From Undaria pinnatifida (taxonomy: Eukaryota; Sar; Phaeophyceae; Laminariales; Alariaceae): a DNA stretch of 64,000 nucleotides. Every line of letters starts with the position of its first letter. The first letter of the stretch is position 1. The position numbers and the translations under genes were made by a program. The stretch covers positions 4,046,001-4,110,000 of the forward strand of contig JABAKD010000002.1 of NCBI GenBank assembly GCA_012845835.1, in the 5' to 3' direction. The notes under the pieces are model-generated. The model saw only the letters and a list, made by a program, of their open reading frames with translations. It was not told the origin of the DNA and ran no database searches. Shown piece by piece: positions 1 to 10,423 of this stretch.

Positions 1-37
1 TGAAACATTTGAAAAAAAACATTATAGGAAATATTGT

Positions 38-985
38 CTATATTATAAAAAATGGAAATACACTCCAGCTGTGAGATAAAATATTTTGTCGAAACTCATC
101 TTTGCAAGCTGTGTGTGATACTCCGATCGCGCGTATTACGGGTTGTGTGTCCTCATTAAGGATATTGGTCGGCGACTCCCCTTGGAACTACACAGTGTAG
201 CTATCAGGGTCGACAGGGTGATGTTAGTCAGTCTGTGCGCGGAAACTCTAAAACCCGTTTCTGAGGGGGACAAAATCTGACGGCTGTGGAAGGAAATGCA
301 TCCGTTTATCAAGTGAATCCTGTAAGTCGAATAACCGGTGAGGGGAGAGGAGTTGTGAAGGACGTGGGGGTCTGGTTTTGATCAAAAGGGAGCGGGGTTA
401 GAGGGGGGAGGGGGGCGGGCGTGGCAGCTCAATTTGTGCGTGGAAACTATCATGGCGGGGGGGGGGGCAGGTCAATCTGTGCGTGGATACTATACATTCT
501 TTTAAGGGGATAAATGTGACAGGTTTGGAAAGAATGTACCAGTGTATCATGTATATCCTGTAAGTCGTACAATCAGTGAGTAGAGGGCGGAGTGTTCGAG
601 GGTGTGGGGGTGAGATGGGGTGGGGGGTGGGGGACGGGGGGGGGGGGGGAGGTGGGGGGGCGGAGGCGCGGCAGGAGGGAAGGGCTTTAGGTGGCATAGG
701 TGTAGGGGCTTGCTATACGTGTGATGCTAGGTGTAGGTGATATTGCGGGTGGTGGGGCGTTCGGGGCGGGGGGGGGGGGGGGGAAGCAGCGGAATCGATG
801 GCTCTAGGAATATAATGAGGTGAGGTGACATCCAGTGCGTGAAGTATTTATTTCTCTGGCGGATTTCGATATTAGGTGGGGCGTTTGAGCAAGGGAGAGC
901 GAGAAAAAAAAAGGGAGGGGTGGAGGGGGGGGGAGGTTATTTTTAAGAGGTTTAGGTCACTTATATTTATGAAATATTAATCTTT
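38..985 (+). repeat. Family G repeat, copy 1 (near complete)
   Basis: This noncoding element of about 930 bp occurs at least nine more times in the window, in both orientations. It starts with an AT-rich end followed by ACACTCCAGCTGTGAGAT, then has a conserved block of about 250 bp. After that come two related modules of about 150-200 bp, each containing GGAAACTATA, a GGGGACAAA/GGGGATAAA box, and a GTGAATCCTGTAAGTCG/GTATATCCTGTAAGTCG box. Runs of 6-14 G separate the modules. It ends near 985 with GAGGTTTAGGTCAC and an AT-rich stretch. The proline-rich minus-strand ORFs here are only translations of C runs. Function is unknown. Confidence 0.8.
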
Positions 986-1575
986 AAATACACTCCACCT
1001 GTGAGATCGAATATTTTGTCCAAACGCATCTTTGCAAGCTGTGTGTGATACTCCGATCGCGCGTATTACGGCTTGTGTGTCGTCATTAAGGATATAGGTC
1101 AATATTGTAATACATTCCGGCTGTGAGATCAAAGACATGTAGGGGATTGTTATACGCGTGGTGCTAGGTCTAGGCGATCGTGCGGGTGGTGGGAAAAGAG
1201 GGGGCGTCGGAGGGGGGGGGGGGGGGGGGGGAGAATGAAAACTACGTCTCATGGTTGTTTTGAAAGATAATGTCGAAATATCAACTGCGTAGAGGTGTTT
1301 ATTACTCTGGCTGATTTCGATTGTAAGTGGGGCGTTTGAACAAACTGAGCCGAAGAAAGAAAAAGAGGGGGGGGGGGGAGGGATCGGGGGACGGGGGGGG
1401 GGGGGGGGGGGGAGGGATCGGGGGACGGGGGGGGGGGGGGGGGAAGGGGTGGGGGTTTTGAACAAGAGGGATCGGGGGAGGGGGGGCGGGACATTTCGAT
1501 ATGTGCGCGGAAACTATAAATCCTCAAAGGGACAGATTTGACGGTTGTAGCAAGAAGACATCCCTTTATATAACC
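986..1575 (+). repeat. Family G repeat, copy 2 (rearranged)
   Basis: A second family G start (ACACTCCACCTGTGAGATC) lies about 930 bp after the first, so copies 1 and 2 form a direct tandem. This copy is scrambled: after GGATATAGGTC it jumps to another element start near 1,110, then to the late module with GCTAGGTCTAGGCGAT. It contains very long G runs at about 1,210-1,232 and 1,370-1,445. It ends with a third GGAAACTATA module at about 1,508-1,560. Confidence 0.7.
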
Positions 1576-2333
1576 TGCCTGGTAATGTTTACGATTCGAG
1601 AAGGTTTGAAGTTAGATGCAGTATGCAACCCAGTGTTCAGGTGTAGTAAACAACGTGTTAAATCTTCATAATTTTTTATAGTACATGGATCGAAAGATAG
1701 AATTTGTAGTTACCATTTTTTTCTGACATCGCTAATTATAAAAAAGACATACGTATTGCCGAATACAGCAGGCGAGGTTATGTGGTCATGCACTGTCACT
1801 GCCATCATGTATTTACAATTATCTTCCGACATCGCTAATTATAAGATATACGGATAATATTTTCCAGCACACCGCGACTGCCTCCCCATGCACCTCAACG
1901 CCAATATTGCAACAGCTAGGATTTCTCGAAGTAATATATACGTTTCATAGAAGAAATTTTGCGCCCCCGAAAATATAACCACTACCACAGCACGACTGGG
2001 AAAAGCGTCTAGGAACCACCACCTCGCACATATTCCGTGAGCGTCTAGCAAACAACGTCTAGCGGTTAAGTAAACTGTTCGTAACATCGTTAAGACAGAG
2101 TGACAGTCAAGCGTGTCAGTCAGATTCGCCGTGCGTCTCCGGATTATGATTCAACGACGAGAGTCTCGCCAAGAGCGAGTATGTGTGTACTACCAGGTAC
2201 ATTAAAATATAGAGATCATACTCTCCTAGGTGCCCTTGTAAGAAATAATGCGACCGCGCATTCGCTGCATGATGCACTCCGTACTGGATTTCGACGCAGA
2301 AACAGAGCATAATAAGCAGCTTGTACGCAGGGT
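1576..2333. other. Unique-looking stretch, no gene recognised
   Basis: No convincing ORF or RNA gene is seen. The 16-base word GACATCGCTAATTATA occurs twice as a direct repeat, at 1,725 and 1,828, about 103 bp apart. Open frames in both strands are short and overlapping, with no recognisable motif. Confidence 0.4.
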
Positions 2334-2649
2334 AAAGATGGCGACGAAGGCGTTTGAACACCACGCGTACACCGGCCGTGCTGCTAAAGATGGAACCGTC
2401 GGTTAGCGGGACGGCAAGAAGTATATCGCTTTTTACGACCGGTTGAGCACCAGTTGTCAGATGCTACGCCGGTACGTCTCAGCACATTCATGCATCGGCT
2501 GGAATAGCGTAGGGAATGAGGGCACATCTGTGGACCTCAAGGGGAAACATCGAGGAACGCGCGAGAAAATGTTCTTTACAGAGAAGGTCCTGTTTAAGTA
2601 CGAAGGAGGCGCGTCTGGGTCTGAGATAACAGCCCGTTTTCCTAATTGA
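2334..2649 (+). pseudogene. Possible coding relic, family not recognised
   Basis: One plus-strand frame runs for about 105 codons with a single internal TAG near 2,403. It contains coding-like stretches such as DGKKYIAFYDRL and EKVLFKYEGGASGSEI and stops at 2,647. Further weak coding-like pieces in shifted frames follow to about 3,350. No family is recognised. It could be a decayed exon, a transposon or viral relic, or chance. The evidence is only the length of the frame and its residue composition. Confidence 0.2.
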
Positions 2650-3504
2650 GCGCGGTTATCTTTCCGATCACACGGTGGGGTTTGGTGCGATCGATAACTG
2701 GTCCCCATGCCTATGTTTTAAAGTATAACACGTGACTCTCAGGAAAAAATGTCTCTTTCAAAACTCCAGTAAACTGAAGTGCCTTCATCATCAGAAATAC
2801 AATTATCAAGTTGGAACATCGGCTGTGATGATAGGTAGTGTACGTGCAAGAAGAGTAAAAAAGGGGCTATCTATGCGGTTCGCCGCCTTTTCGTCAACGA
2901 TTTGCGCGGTTCAGGTGCTATGCATGCCACCAACAAGAACGGCGTTTTTACGTCTTGAACCCCTCTATTCCCCACGAAAAATGAGATCGTTCAGAACGAG
3001 GTTTGTTTGAAGGTTGACAGTATTAATAGTGACATGGTGAGTTGGTAGTGACAAAACAAGGATTGCACAAGCCGTAACAGGATTTTTGTATAGGAACCGA
3101 CGAGTCCGTAAGTCATTGTGTGACGGAAGTTAGCAAAGGGTCTTCCAGTTGGCGAATGAATGGGTAGTTTATCTAGTAGCGGTCTGTTCATCGTTCAATT
3201 TTCTGCAGAGCCTTCTCTTTTTAGGATCTCTAACTATTACCCAAAGACCCTGGACGTTCATAAAGAGAGAAAGCGCAAACCAGAAGAAGAGACCCATGGC
3301 CTGGGAATGTAACGACCGACATCACGTTGTACGACGCAAGCAAAATATTAACCAGACACGTGCTACAGTGTAGACCTAGCTGTTTTAAGCGAAACTGTTT
3401 GTTCCGAATGACCGGGCTCCTTGAACGTGATGCCGTCGGGATGTCGTTTTTTGCTTTAGTAGACGATCGTTTCAAACTGTTCGCGGGTTTTCATGTACGG
3501 GTGT

Positions 3505-3547
3505 GGCGTTTTAGTTCTTGAGCAGACTGCTCAAGAAGAAAAACGTC
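3505..3547. repeat. Inverted repeat / hairpin
   Basis: TTCTTGAGCAG and CTGCTCAAGAA are perfect 11-bp arms around a single A at 3,515-3,537. The pairing extends outward with a few mismatches, giving about 18 paired positions of 21. The minimal loop suggests a DNA palindrome more than a classical RNA precursor. No gene is identified next to it. Confidence 0.6.
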
Positions 3548-4622
3548 GAAAGGCCACTCTACTGCTGCTGGTGGTGGGCTGCAAACAAGCTTTTGATGCA
3601 GGCCAGGGGAAGGGCCGGGAGTGGTCTCGGCACCTGTGGCGTTGGCGTGGTTGGCGCGTTTGTGGCAAGTTGCGTTTGTGTGTGCGCCACAGTTGGTCGG
3701 TCTCCAACGAACGTGAGACAAACCTTCTGATTTCGATTTTTTTTTGCTGGCTGATATGTGTTCGTAACAATGAGCTAAAGTTGCGCAGCTTCGGGCACTC
3801 TTGATGACGTGCCAGCCTGTCTGCCGGGGGCAATCCCGCAGAGCGTCTTCTAGGAACCTGGTAGCTTCCTCGAGAGACTCTTGAGTGTAGTGGATGCCGT
3901 CTGGTGTGTCCGGGATGCCCTGTGGTGGAGGCTGTGTGCCTCGATGTGTCGGTGTCCTGGCTGCCTCGTCGTTTGTTCTTTTATTTTTGTGGGATTAGAC
4001 GATTATATTTTTTCCCCCTCGAAAACTGGGCTATCACCAGTTAGTTATTATTTTCTTGATCCCCCCCCGCCCCCGCAGGCCAAATCACGATTTAAAGTCC
4101 TTAATGCACAAGTAGCTTATCTGCAATCAATAGCCGACCCGCGTGTGCATTATTCCGGCCGTCATGAGGACGCGGCGTCCCAGCAACCGTCGTGCCAGTA
4201 GCGGGCTGTTTGACGGGGGAGGGGGGGGGGGACTAACGCCACGTAACTTCGTTTCAGGCCATAGAGAAGTCACGCACGAGTTCATCGCCGCCCCATAAAA
4301 GACTTAAACGGTGTAGTAAAACCCACGGAGGTCGTGCATATCCCGGAACTGAGAACCAGGCACGCGGTGAAAACGTTTTGTGGGTGATGGAGGGCTCACT
4401 AACCCCAAATCGTCAGATTTTTCAGTCTTCGAATTTGATCTGGCACGTCATACTACTTTCTCGCCGTGTATCGATTCGCTAACAGTACCGTTCGTTGGGC
4501 GTGTAGCGCGTTCTATTCATCCAACGCTGTTTTTAGGGAGGGTATTGAGGTCCTCCAGAAGGAGGATCCCCCGAGAAAGTAACAGTACCTTTCACATCTG
4601 CCGTGGCATGCCTCTGCACTAA
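3548..4622. other. No gene recognised
   Basis: Short overlapping open frames on both strands show no recognisable motifs. A short C run near 4,060 and a G run near 4,215 resemble the mononucleotide runs of family G, but the conserved modules of that family are absent. Confidence 0.4.
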
Positions 4623-4627
4623 CACTA

Positions 4628-4876
4628 GACTGATTCTACGATAGCCCCCTCCAAAAATCGGCGATTTCTTCAACGATCGTTTCATGGCTACTCGACACGA
4701 GGAAAGATGTAATGAAAAACAATATATCCTCGTTGATTTTCTTGTTTGCAAAGGACCATCGAACGATGCCGTCGGGGTGGCACGGGGCGCTGTATGTCAG
4801 GAGATACGGCCGGGAGCTGGTTTCAAAACCGGCGATTTCGTTAAAGAAAAGTTGGGGTGGCTATCGTAGAACAACG
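4628..4876 (+). mobile_element. MITE-1 copy a (249 bp)
   Basis: The terminal inverted repeats start GACTGATTCTACGATAGCC on the left, and the right end reads GGCTATCGTAGAACAACG. The inner inverted homology continues with GGCGATTTC and AACGAT/GTTAAAG boxes. The flanks carry CACTA on both sides (4,623-4,627 and 4,877-4,881), consistent with a target duplication. A second copy of the same length lies in reverse orientation at 23,807-24,055. There is no coding capacity, so it would need a transposase supplied in trans. The short 61-codon frame inside it is incidental. Confidence 0.85.
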
Positions 4877-5204
4877 CACTAGCGGCTGCAGCGCAGTAGG
4901 GTGGTCACTTGAGCGAGCCCCGGCAGTGGCTCGCAATGGTCGCCCAGACGCGTGCTGCGATAGAGGCAGCATTTTTTATTTCCAAGCTAATTTTGTGAAC
5001 GCCAGGGTTTCTTAACTCTACTTCGCCCGAGGAACAGTTAACTGTCATTATTGTGTGGTGATATCCGTTGCTTCCACGAGTATGCCTATTGGAGGTCATA
5101 ACCGTGTTACATCGTGTTGCCATTTCGCCTTATCCTAGCTCAGTTGTTTTTTGGGGTTAAGCATAAAGTTGGTCACGTCAGGAACCCCAAAAGGAAAGAG
5201 TGCG

Positions 5205-5305
5205 TAGTCTATATTATACCTAACATGGTCTATATTATACCTGGTATATAAATAGACTAGACTGTAGACCAGTTTATAGTTTATAGACTATATATTTTTT
5301 CCTTG
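5205..5305. repeat. AT-rich direct repeat and palindrome
   Basis: TCTATATTATACCT occurs twice about 22 bp apart. The second occurrence forms the left arm of a palindrome at 5,228-5,257 (GTCTAT...TATACC / GGTATA...ATAGAC). This is a possible cruciform or a footprint of rearrangement. Confidence 0.5.
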
Positions 5306-5699
5306 TATCTCAATGGCGGTCATGATGGGAGTGGCGTGTCGTTTTTCTGCTGCTGACTAGAACGTGAAAATGTGTCGGTTCAACAAAAACATGTTGTTAC
5401 TCCACTAAATCCCACACTATGTACTCGTGAGGAGTGCAGATTCCATTGTGTCGGCTTCTAGACGGCGCTATACAGTAATGAGCCTCCCGATCGCTCTTTA
5501 GCGTTGCTGTTCAGGCATGAGGGTCGGTGCCCATTGGCGCAGGGTGACGAAAGACCTGCACTGTATAATCTCTGAGGTGTTGGTAGTACTGCTGCAATAA
5601 ATCTCCAACACCGAACAGAATGCGGGGGGCGGAGGTAGGCATCGCAGCTGTCCGTCTGTCTAAGCGCACAGGGAAAAAAGGTGAGATTTCGGGAGGTTC

Positions 5700-6976
5700 G
5701 CAAGCTTCGGATTCATCTTTCGTACATCAGAAACGTTGCATGCCAGGCAGCCGAGGCCTTTGCCCGGAAAAGGTGGTTTAGGTCGTACTCCATGTCCACC
5801 AGCACGACCACATGCTTTTGGCGGACACCGCCTTCAACGAGATCACCCGCAGCCGACTTACGTCAGGTCGTTGGCATCATCCAAGGCATGTTCACGGCAT
5901 GGTATATGCTCAGGGGCGTATTTCCACCCGATTGCGCTGATAATGCACGGGCTCTTTGTCTGCCTAGACATCGGCAGCAGAAGAGCACACGGTGTGCATC
6001 GCGTACTAGCATAGGAACAAGGTTATTTTTCGTGTCAATCCACTGGAATCCTCTCGAGCTTGTTCACAACGTAGGGCACCTCCAGGTTCACCTTCGCAGG
6101 AAAGTTGTTTTTGAAACCGTTAGTTGTCCGTTTACACCGCCAAGAGCATAGAGGGTGCGTCGTATCCGAGTCCACCTGGTGATGTGGTCGATTGGAAAGA
6201 TTGCTGGCAACTTAGGATGCTTGTTGCCCATGTATAAGCGTTTTCGTTGCGGTACACTGCGGCGGGAAAAACTTGCTTGAGGGAGCTCTCTGTTCGTCCT
6301 TGATGCCCCCATCAGCATATCATACAGTGTTCGTCGCTTTTTTTATTGTTCTAAGAGTTAGTTTTCGTCCAGTGGCTGATACCTGAACAAGAGCAATCAG
6401 AAGCTCGTTGTTCATTTGCTTCTTTCTCCGGGCGTACCAGCGCCGTAACATGTTTATGGCGCATTCTTTGTTCACCGGCACCTCCAATACCAAACACGGT
6501 TCATCACATTGCAACAAACCGTGCGTTCGTACCGGACTGGCGTTGAACCTATCGACATCCGCCGGTGCCTGTTAACGTGTTGATAATACCCACGGGTTCC
6601 TGATGTGCTTGCCTACTTGTTTCCTTCACCGAGTTCGCTTCTTGAGGTTACTGCTAGTATGCATAGACGGCGAGGTAAACCCTACATGTATACGTTGTTT
6701 TTCCAAGTGTCACGTCGCTGGTACTGGGTTGGTCTACACGTGTTAGTTCTCGGTCCCGAAGCTTACCGAGGCGGCTCCATGTGGTTTAGAGTCAATCGGA
6801 CGGGTTCACGTCTACAACTGTTCTATCACGTACGGTACCAAGTTGCACGGCAGGACCTCGGGAACCACGCCCGTGAGACTTGGGTGAAAAAAACTGTAGA
6901 CGGCATCAAAAGCGCGGCGTACTACGACACGATCGTAAAGATTCATGGTATGTGCCCTTTCGGCAAACTTAAATGA
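5700..6976 (-). pseudogene. Decayed coding-like region, family not recognised
   Basis: On the minus strand several neighbouring frames give protein-like stretches. One at 6,320-6,517 includes the basic run RRWYARRKKQMNNELL. The next frame, at 6,088-6,318, includes PKLPAIFPIDHITRW and ends with VNGQLTVSKTTFLRR. A third, near 6,800-6,940, includes LYDRVVVRRAFDAVYSFFHP. Frames shift and stops interrupt, as in an old pseudogene. No domain can be named. The plus-strand frame at 5,681-6,151 overlaps it and looks less convincing. It might be a transposase or viral relic, but nothing here proves that. Confidence 0.2.
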
Positions 6977-7470
6977 CACGGTGGCATGATGGTTGCTATC
7001 AAGTAGTTGGTTATTGACCGTTGGCGTGTTTTGTTCCGGTACACGGCGAAGTTTAGTTTGAAGGGATATTTCTCAGCGCTGATGGCGATGGCGCCGAATT
7101 TGTAATCATACGTTTTTCCCTAGCTACCATATTCCTAGATTCTCTGTCCAGCCGCCAACCTGCCACGAAATAATCCAACGCAGCCGCGCAGGCTAACCAC
7201 CTTTCCTTCTCTTCCGATGATTTACCCCAGTCGGCACCACCTGCGCCTAGTTGTTCTCGTGCTATTTTACTGGCTTTTTACTGGCTTGCTGACTTGCGTG
7301 TGTTATGATTTCCGTGCAGGCGGGATGGTTTGAAAAGTCGCACACGATCCCGAGCGCGTGGACGGCGGACCTTCCCCACGTTATTGACACCAGATAGTCG
7401 AGGAGATACGATAGCTTCACCAGGAACAGCATCGAGCACGAACGAGGGTACATATCTGCGTTGCAGTTGA

Positions 7471-8090
7471 ATGACGCGGAGCCCGAACAAGCCTGACTAT
7501 TACAGTCTACGACGGGTTCACCACTCCATGCTCCTCCGATGCCTCGGATGGCTGAAACGGAAGCGCGACGACCACACCCTATCGTACGCCGACGCGCTTG
7601 CTAACACAGCTTCCGAGAGCATAGAGGCGACAGTGAGCAAACAGAGGATATAGTTTGCGGGATTCGTAGCACGTATGGGGTAGGAGCGTCTGCCACAAGG
7701 GGTGATGTTTCGGGAGCTTGTTGGGGGTAAGGGCTACTGAGGGGGGCGAGAGAAGGACTGGACGGCTCATCTGAGAGAGGATTTGTCGGTCTTTGAAAAT
7801 AAATTCGAAGGGCAGCGAAAGGTTGCTCAGAATGCCGGCAGATGGTTTTGACGAGTAGATGAGGGAGCCGAGTTGTTCATGCGGAATTGGCATGAAACGG
7901 AGAGACGCAAAGCTGCAGGTTGACGCGCAAATGCTGCGGCAGCGCCATCCACCGTCGGCATCTCTAATCGGCCTGGGGGAGGGGGTGGGGGAGGGGTCGA
8001 GGGGGGAGGGGGGCGGCGGGGGGGGAAGGGGCGGGGCAGGGAGGGGGGAAGGGGGGGGTGGGGGGGGAAGTGGGGCCGGCATCCCCAAGA
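7471..8090 (+). pseudogene. LINE (non-LTR retrotransposon) 3' end, decayed
   Basis: A single plus-strand frame gives the typical C-terminal tail of a LINE reverse-transcriptase ORF. It contains HHSMLLRCLGW, then DDHTLSYADAL, then ESIEATV, FAGFVARM, VMFRELVGGKGY, EKDW and KVAQNAGRWF, in the order I recall for this type of element in algae and related eukaryotes. In-frame stops near 7,651, 7,687, 7,732, 7,838 and 7,921 show it is dead. Without them the frame continues into a glycine-rich tail encoded by G runs. The catalytic RT core and endonuclease upstream are absent, as expected for a 5'-truncated insertion. The family call rests on recalled motifs, not a search. Confidence 0.65.
7974..8078 (+). 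repeat. G-rich tract (quadruplex-prone)
   Basis: About 105 bp consist almost only of G with scattered A, T and C. It contains more than eight runs of four or more G. The reading frame of the upstream LINE relic passes through it as Gly/Arg/Glu codons. Confidence 0.8.
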
Positions 8091-8189
8091 GACTGAAGTC
8101 TGGGTCTGGCCATCATTGTCTTGAAATTTGTGGTGCTTCCAATGGCCATCACAAGATAGATAGCGTAAGACCGCCCTGACCGTTCCGGT

Positions 8190-9060
8190 AAAATGTGTTC
8201 TCTCCCCAGTGCCATTGATGATGCACTTGATACTCCTTATGAGTCCAATGCCGTCTTTAGTAAGTTCTTAAGGTCTGCTAGTATGACAGTTTTTTTTCTC
8301 TTGTCATTTCCAAACCTTGCTTACTCCTTTCGTCTTGTCTTTTGCTGCTTTTCTTGTCTTTTTTTTCTTTCCTTTCCATTTTCGTTTTTTCGCTTTCTTG
8401 TAGTTCTTTTGCTCTCCTTTAGAGCCACACCCCACGGTAGGGGTTGCAGTTTTTGCGCCAGACGTCCCTGGGTGATTGAGTTCCTTATGTGAGGAACTGC
8501 CGGTCAATGAAGTAATTTCACGAGTACGTCATTTTTTTGGAGTAAGGCGTAGAAGCTTGTGCGGGTTGTGCGAACGAATGCCTTTGAAGTCATTTTTCGG
8601 GTGAGATATTGAGCTCCTCATGTCAGGAGCTCAGGGACGTTCGGCTGCAATCCCTACCGTGGGATGTCTCTTTATCGTATTTTCTTTTCTTGGTTTCTTT
8701 TTTCCAATTGACTTGCGTCCGTCGTGCGTATGCGCGTAGTGATAGGTACTACGTGCAATATGCACGTGGTAGTCTTTCTTGGGTGGCAAGCAGTATCGTC
8801 GGTTTTTCCAGCGCGAGTAGTGAGACGTATTCACCAGTATGGACCTGGCACATCGTAGGCTGACTTCCGATTCTACTTTTTTTCATATGTTTCTGGTGGA
8901 GGCATGAATCGCGTCTGCTATGATATATGCATGTACCACCTTTGGTTTGTTTGTGCTTTCCCTGGGGTGTTCCTCATCTATAGAATGACTGGAGCCTGTC
9001 CTGGAACCACGGACTTGATTATGCGAGTTAATATAAGAACAACAACATTTACGTTTTCTA
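8190..9060 (+). mobile_element. Family K retroposon, copy 1 ((AAC)n tail)
   Basis: This dispersed noncoding repeat shares several blocks with copies at 34.4-37.1 kb and 37.7-39.6 kb. The blocks are a pyrimidine tract (about 8,290-8,415), CCAATTGACTT, a GATAGGTACTACGTG block, ACGTGGTAGTCTT, GAGTAGTGAGACG, TTCTGGTGGAGGCATGAAT, and CCACGGACTTGATTATGCG. It ends with GAACAACAACA near 9,045. The constant 3' end with an AAC tail suggests target-primed retroposition. The 5' limit is uncertain. A MITE sits inside it. Confidence 0.65.
8431..8663 (+). mobile_element. MITE-3 (about 233 bp)
   Basis: The ends are inverted repeats. The left arm begins CCCACGGTAGGGGTTGCAG and the complement of the right arm begins CCCACGGTAGGGATTGCAG. 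The pairing continues through an ACGTCCCTG box. Inner sequences TTCCTTATGTGAGGAA and GAGCTCCTCATGTCAGGAGCTC are themselves palindromic. It interrupts the pyrimidine-rich part of family K copy 1. No target duplication is obvious. Confidence 0.75.
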
Positions 9061-10423
9061 AACGCATATCCATAATTTGCATTTATTTTTCACCGCCTCG
9101 TGGTTCTTGCACACGCAGGTTGCACGTACCTCTCGATGGGTTCAAGGAACGGAATGATGTGCGGAGCACGCAAATTCAGTGACGTAGTCAAAGCTTTATA
9201 CCCCAAGCAACCCATCATTGAACCAAAACCGAAGTGCAACGCCGGCTGACCAATCTGGAGGGAGAAAAATGCAGGCCAACTGAATTGAGCAACAACTAGT
9301 TTCCGCGAAGGCACGGATTGCTGTCAGGTCATGGGAGTCGTTTGCGCACCACCCATACCCGGCGCTGAACACTTTTTTTGTGCACCTGTCGTTGCGATTG
9401 CCCCGTGTTGTCCGGGTCACTTTGGGAGATATTTGTGCACATTTGATCAGGCTCCTCACTCGAAAATGTCTTCAACTAAAAACCTAAACCGGAGATCGAA
9501 ATAAAAATACGTGCGTGAAGTCTAGTCTACAATCCCGTGGCCTACACAATGAAAAGTACTCAAAAACGCGAACATTACTGCTGTAGAATTGAGAATCCCT
9601 TCAACCTACCTAAACCGGAGATCGAGAGAAAAACCTACGTGCAACGTACTGTAGTGAGCAATACCATAGCCTAGGTACACCGCGAAAAATCATGTGGTAA
9701 ATGCCAATGACGCTGCAGCCTTTTCCGGAATCGTGCTGGGTTGAGGAGCCCCGCGAGGCAGCAGCAGCTACCAAAGTGGGCCTCCCCTCTAGGGGCACGC
9801 ATCTGTTCTGGTTGCAAATACCAAACCCCTTCTATCTGGTTAGACCGCCACAGCAACGTATCGTCTCTGACAACCATGGCGATAGAACTACTCTAAGTAG
9901 TAGGCGTACAGTTCTGGCAATGATTGAGACCCGTATATTAGACCGTACGAACAGTAGTTGACCCACACAGCGGGAACCTCGCGACTCTTCTGAGACACGG
10001 TCGTTTACAAACCGCAGCATATCCGATAACTAGCACTTGTCACAATATTTTTATTCCCTCCGTTCCCTGGAAGAGGGTTGCACCGAAGTAGGACAGAGGG
10101 ATTCCACCATCGCAAAACATGCTGATTAACCATCCCTAGTAGCGTCCAAAGGGGTTCTGTGGTCAACGCACAGCCGTCGAAACAAGGTACACCACGGTAG
10201 GGCCGCCGGTCCGGCAAGTTCATCGGGTTTGAAAGTTGCCGATCCGAGAAAACACCACCCAAACGCGGAGGTGACCATCCAAGACGTTGAATGACCATTG
10301 GCTTCGAGGAGGTCCGACAGTCAGAGCAACCTGGGCCCAATTTCTACCAACCCAATCCCTCCTTACTGTACCGTGTCTCGCGTTCCAATGGCCATCCGGG
10401 GGAATCATTTCCGTGGAACGCGG
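9061..10423. other. Non-coding stretch with a two-unit 126-bp tandem repeat
   Basis: CCTAAACCGGAGATCGA starts at 9,483 and again at 9,609, and similarity continues for roughly 100 bp in each unit. The rest has no recognisable gene. It includes the 3' flank of the minus-strand sulfotransferase gene. Confidence 0.5.

Noticed and set aside
398-1527. Proline-rich minus-strand ORFs near the window start, and similar ones at 7,579-8,215, 38,742-38,962 and 40,112-40,457
   Set aside because: They are translations of C/G runs in family G repeats or the G-rich tract. They change with run length between copies and have no domain content.
5681-6151. 156-codon plus-strand ORF as a gene
   Set aside because: No motif is seen, the composition is ordinary, and it overlaps more protein-like minus-strand frames. 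It could not be supported.
9483-9625. CCTAAACC as a telomere-like repeat
   Set aside because: It occurs only once per 126-bp unit, in two units, and not as a short tandem array.
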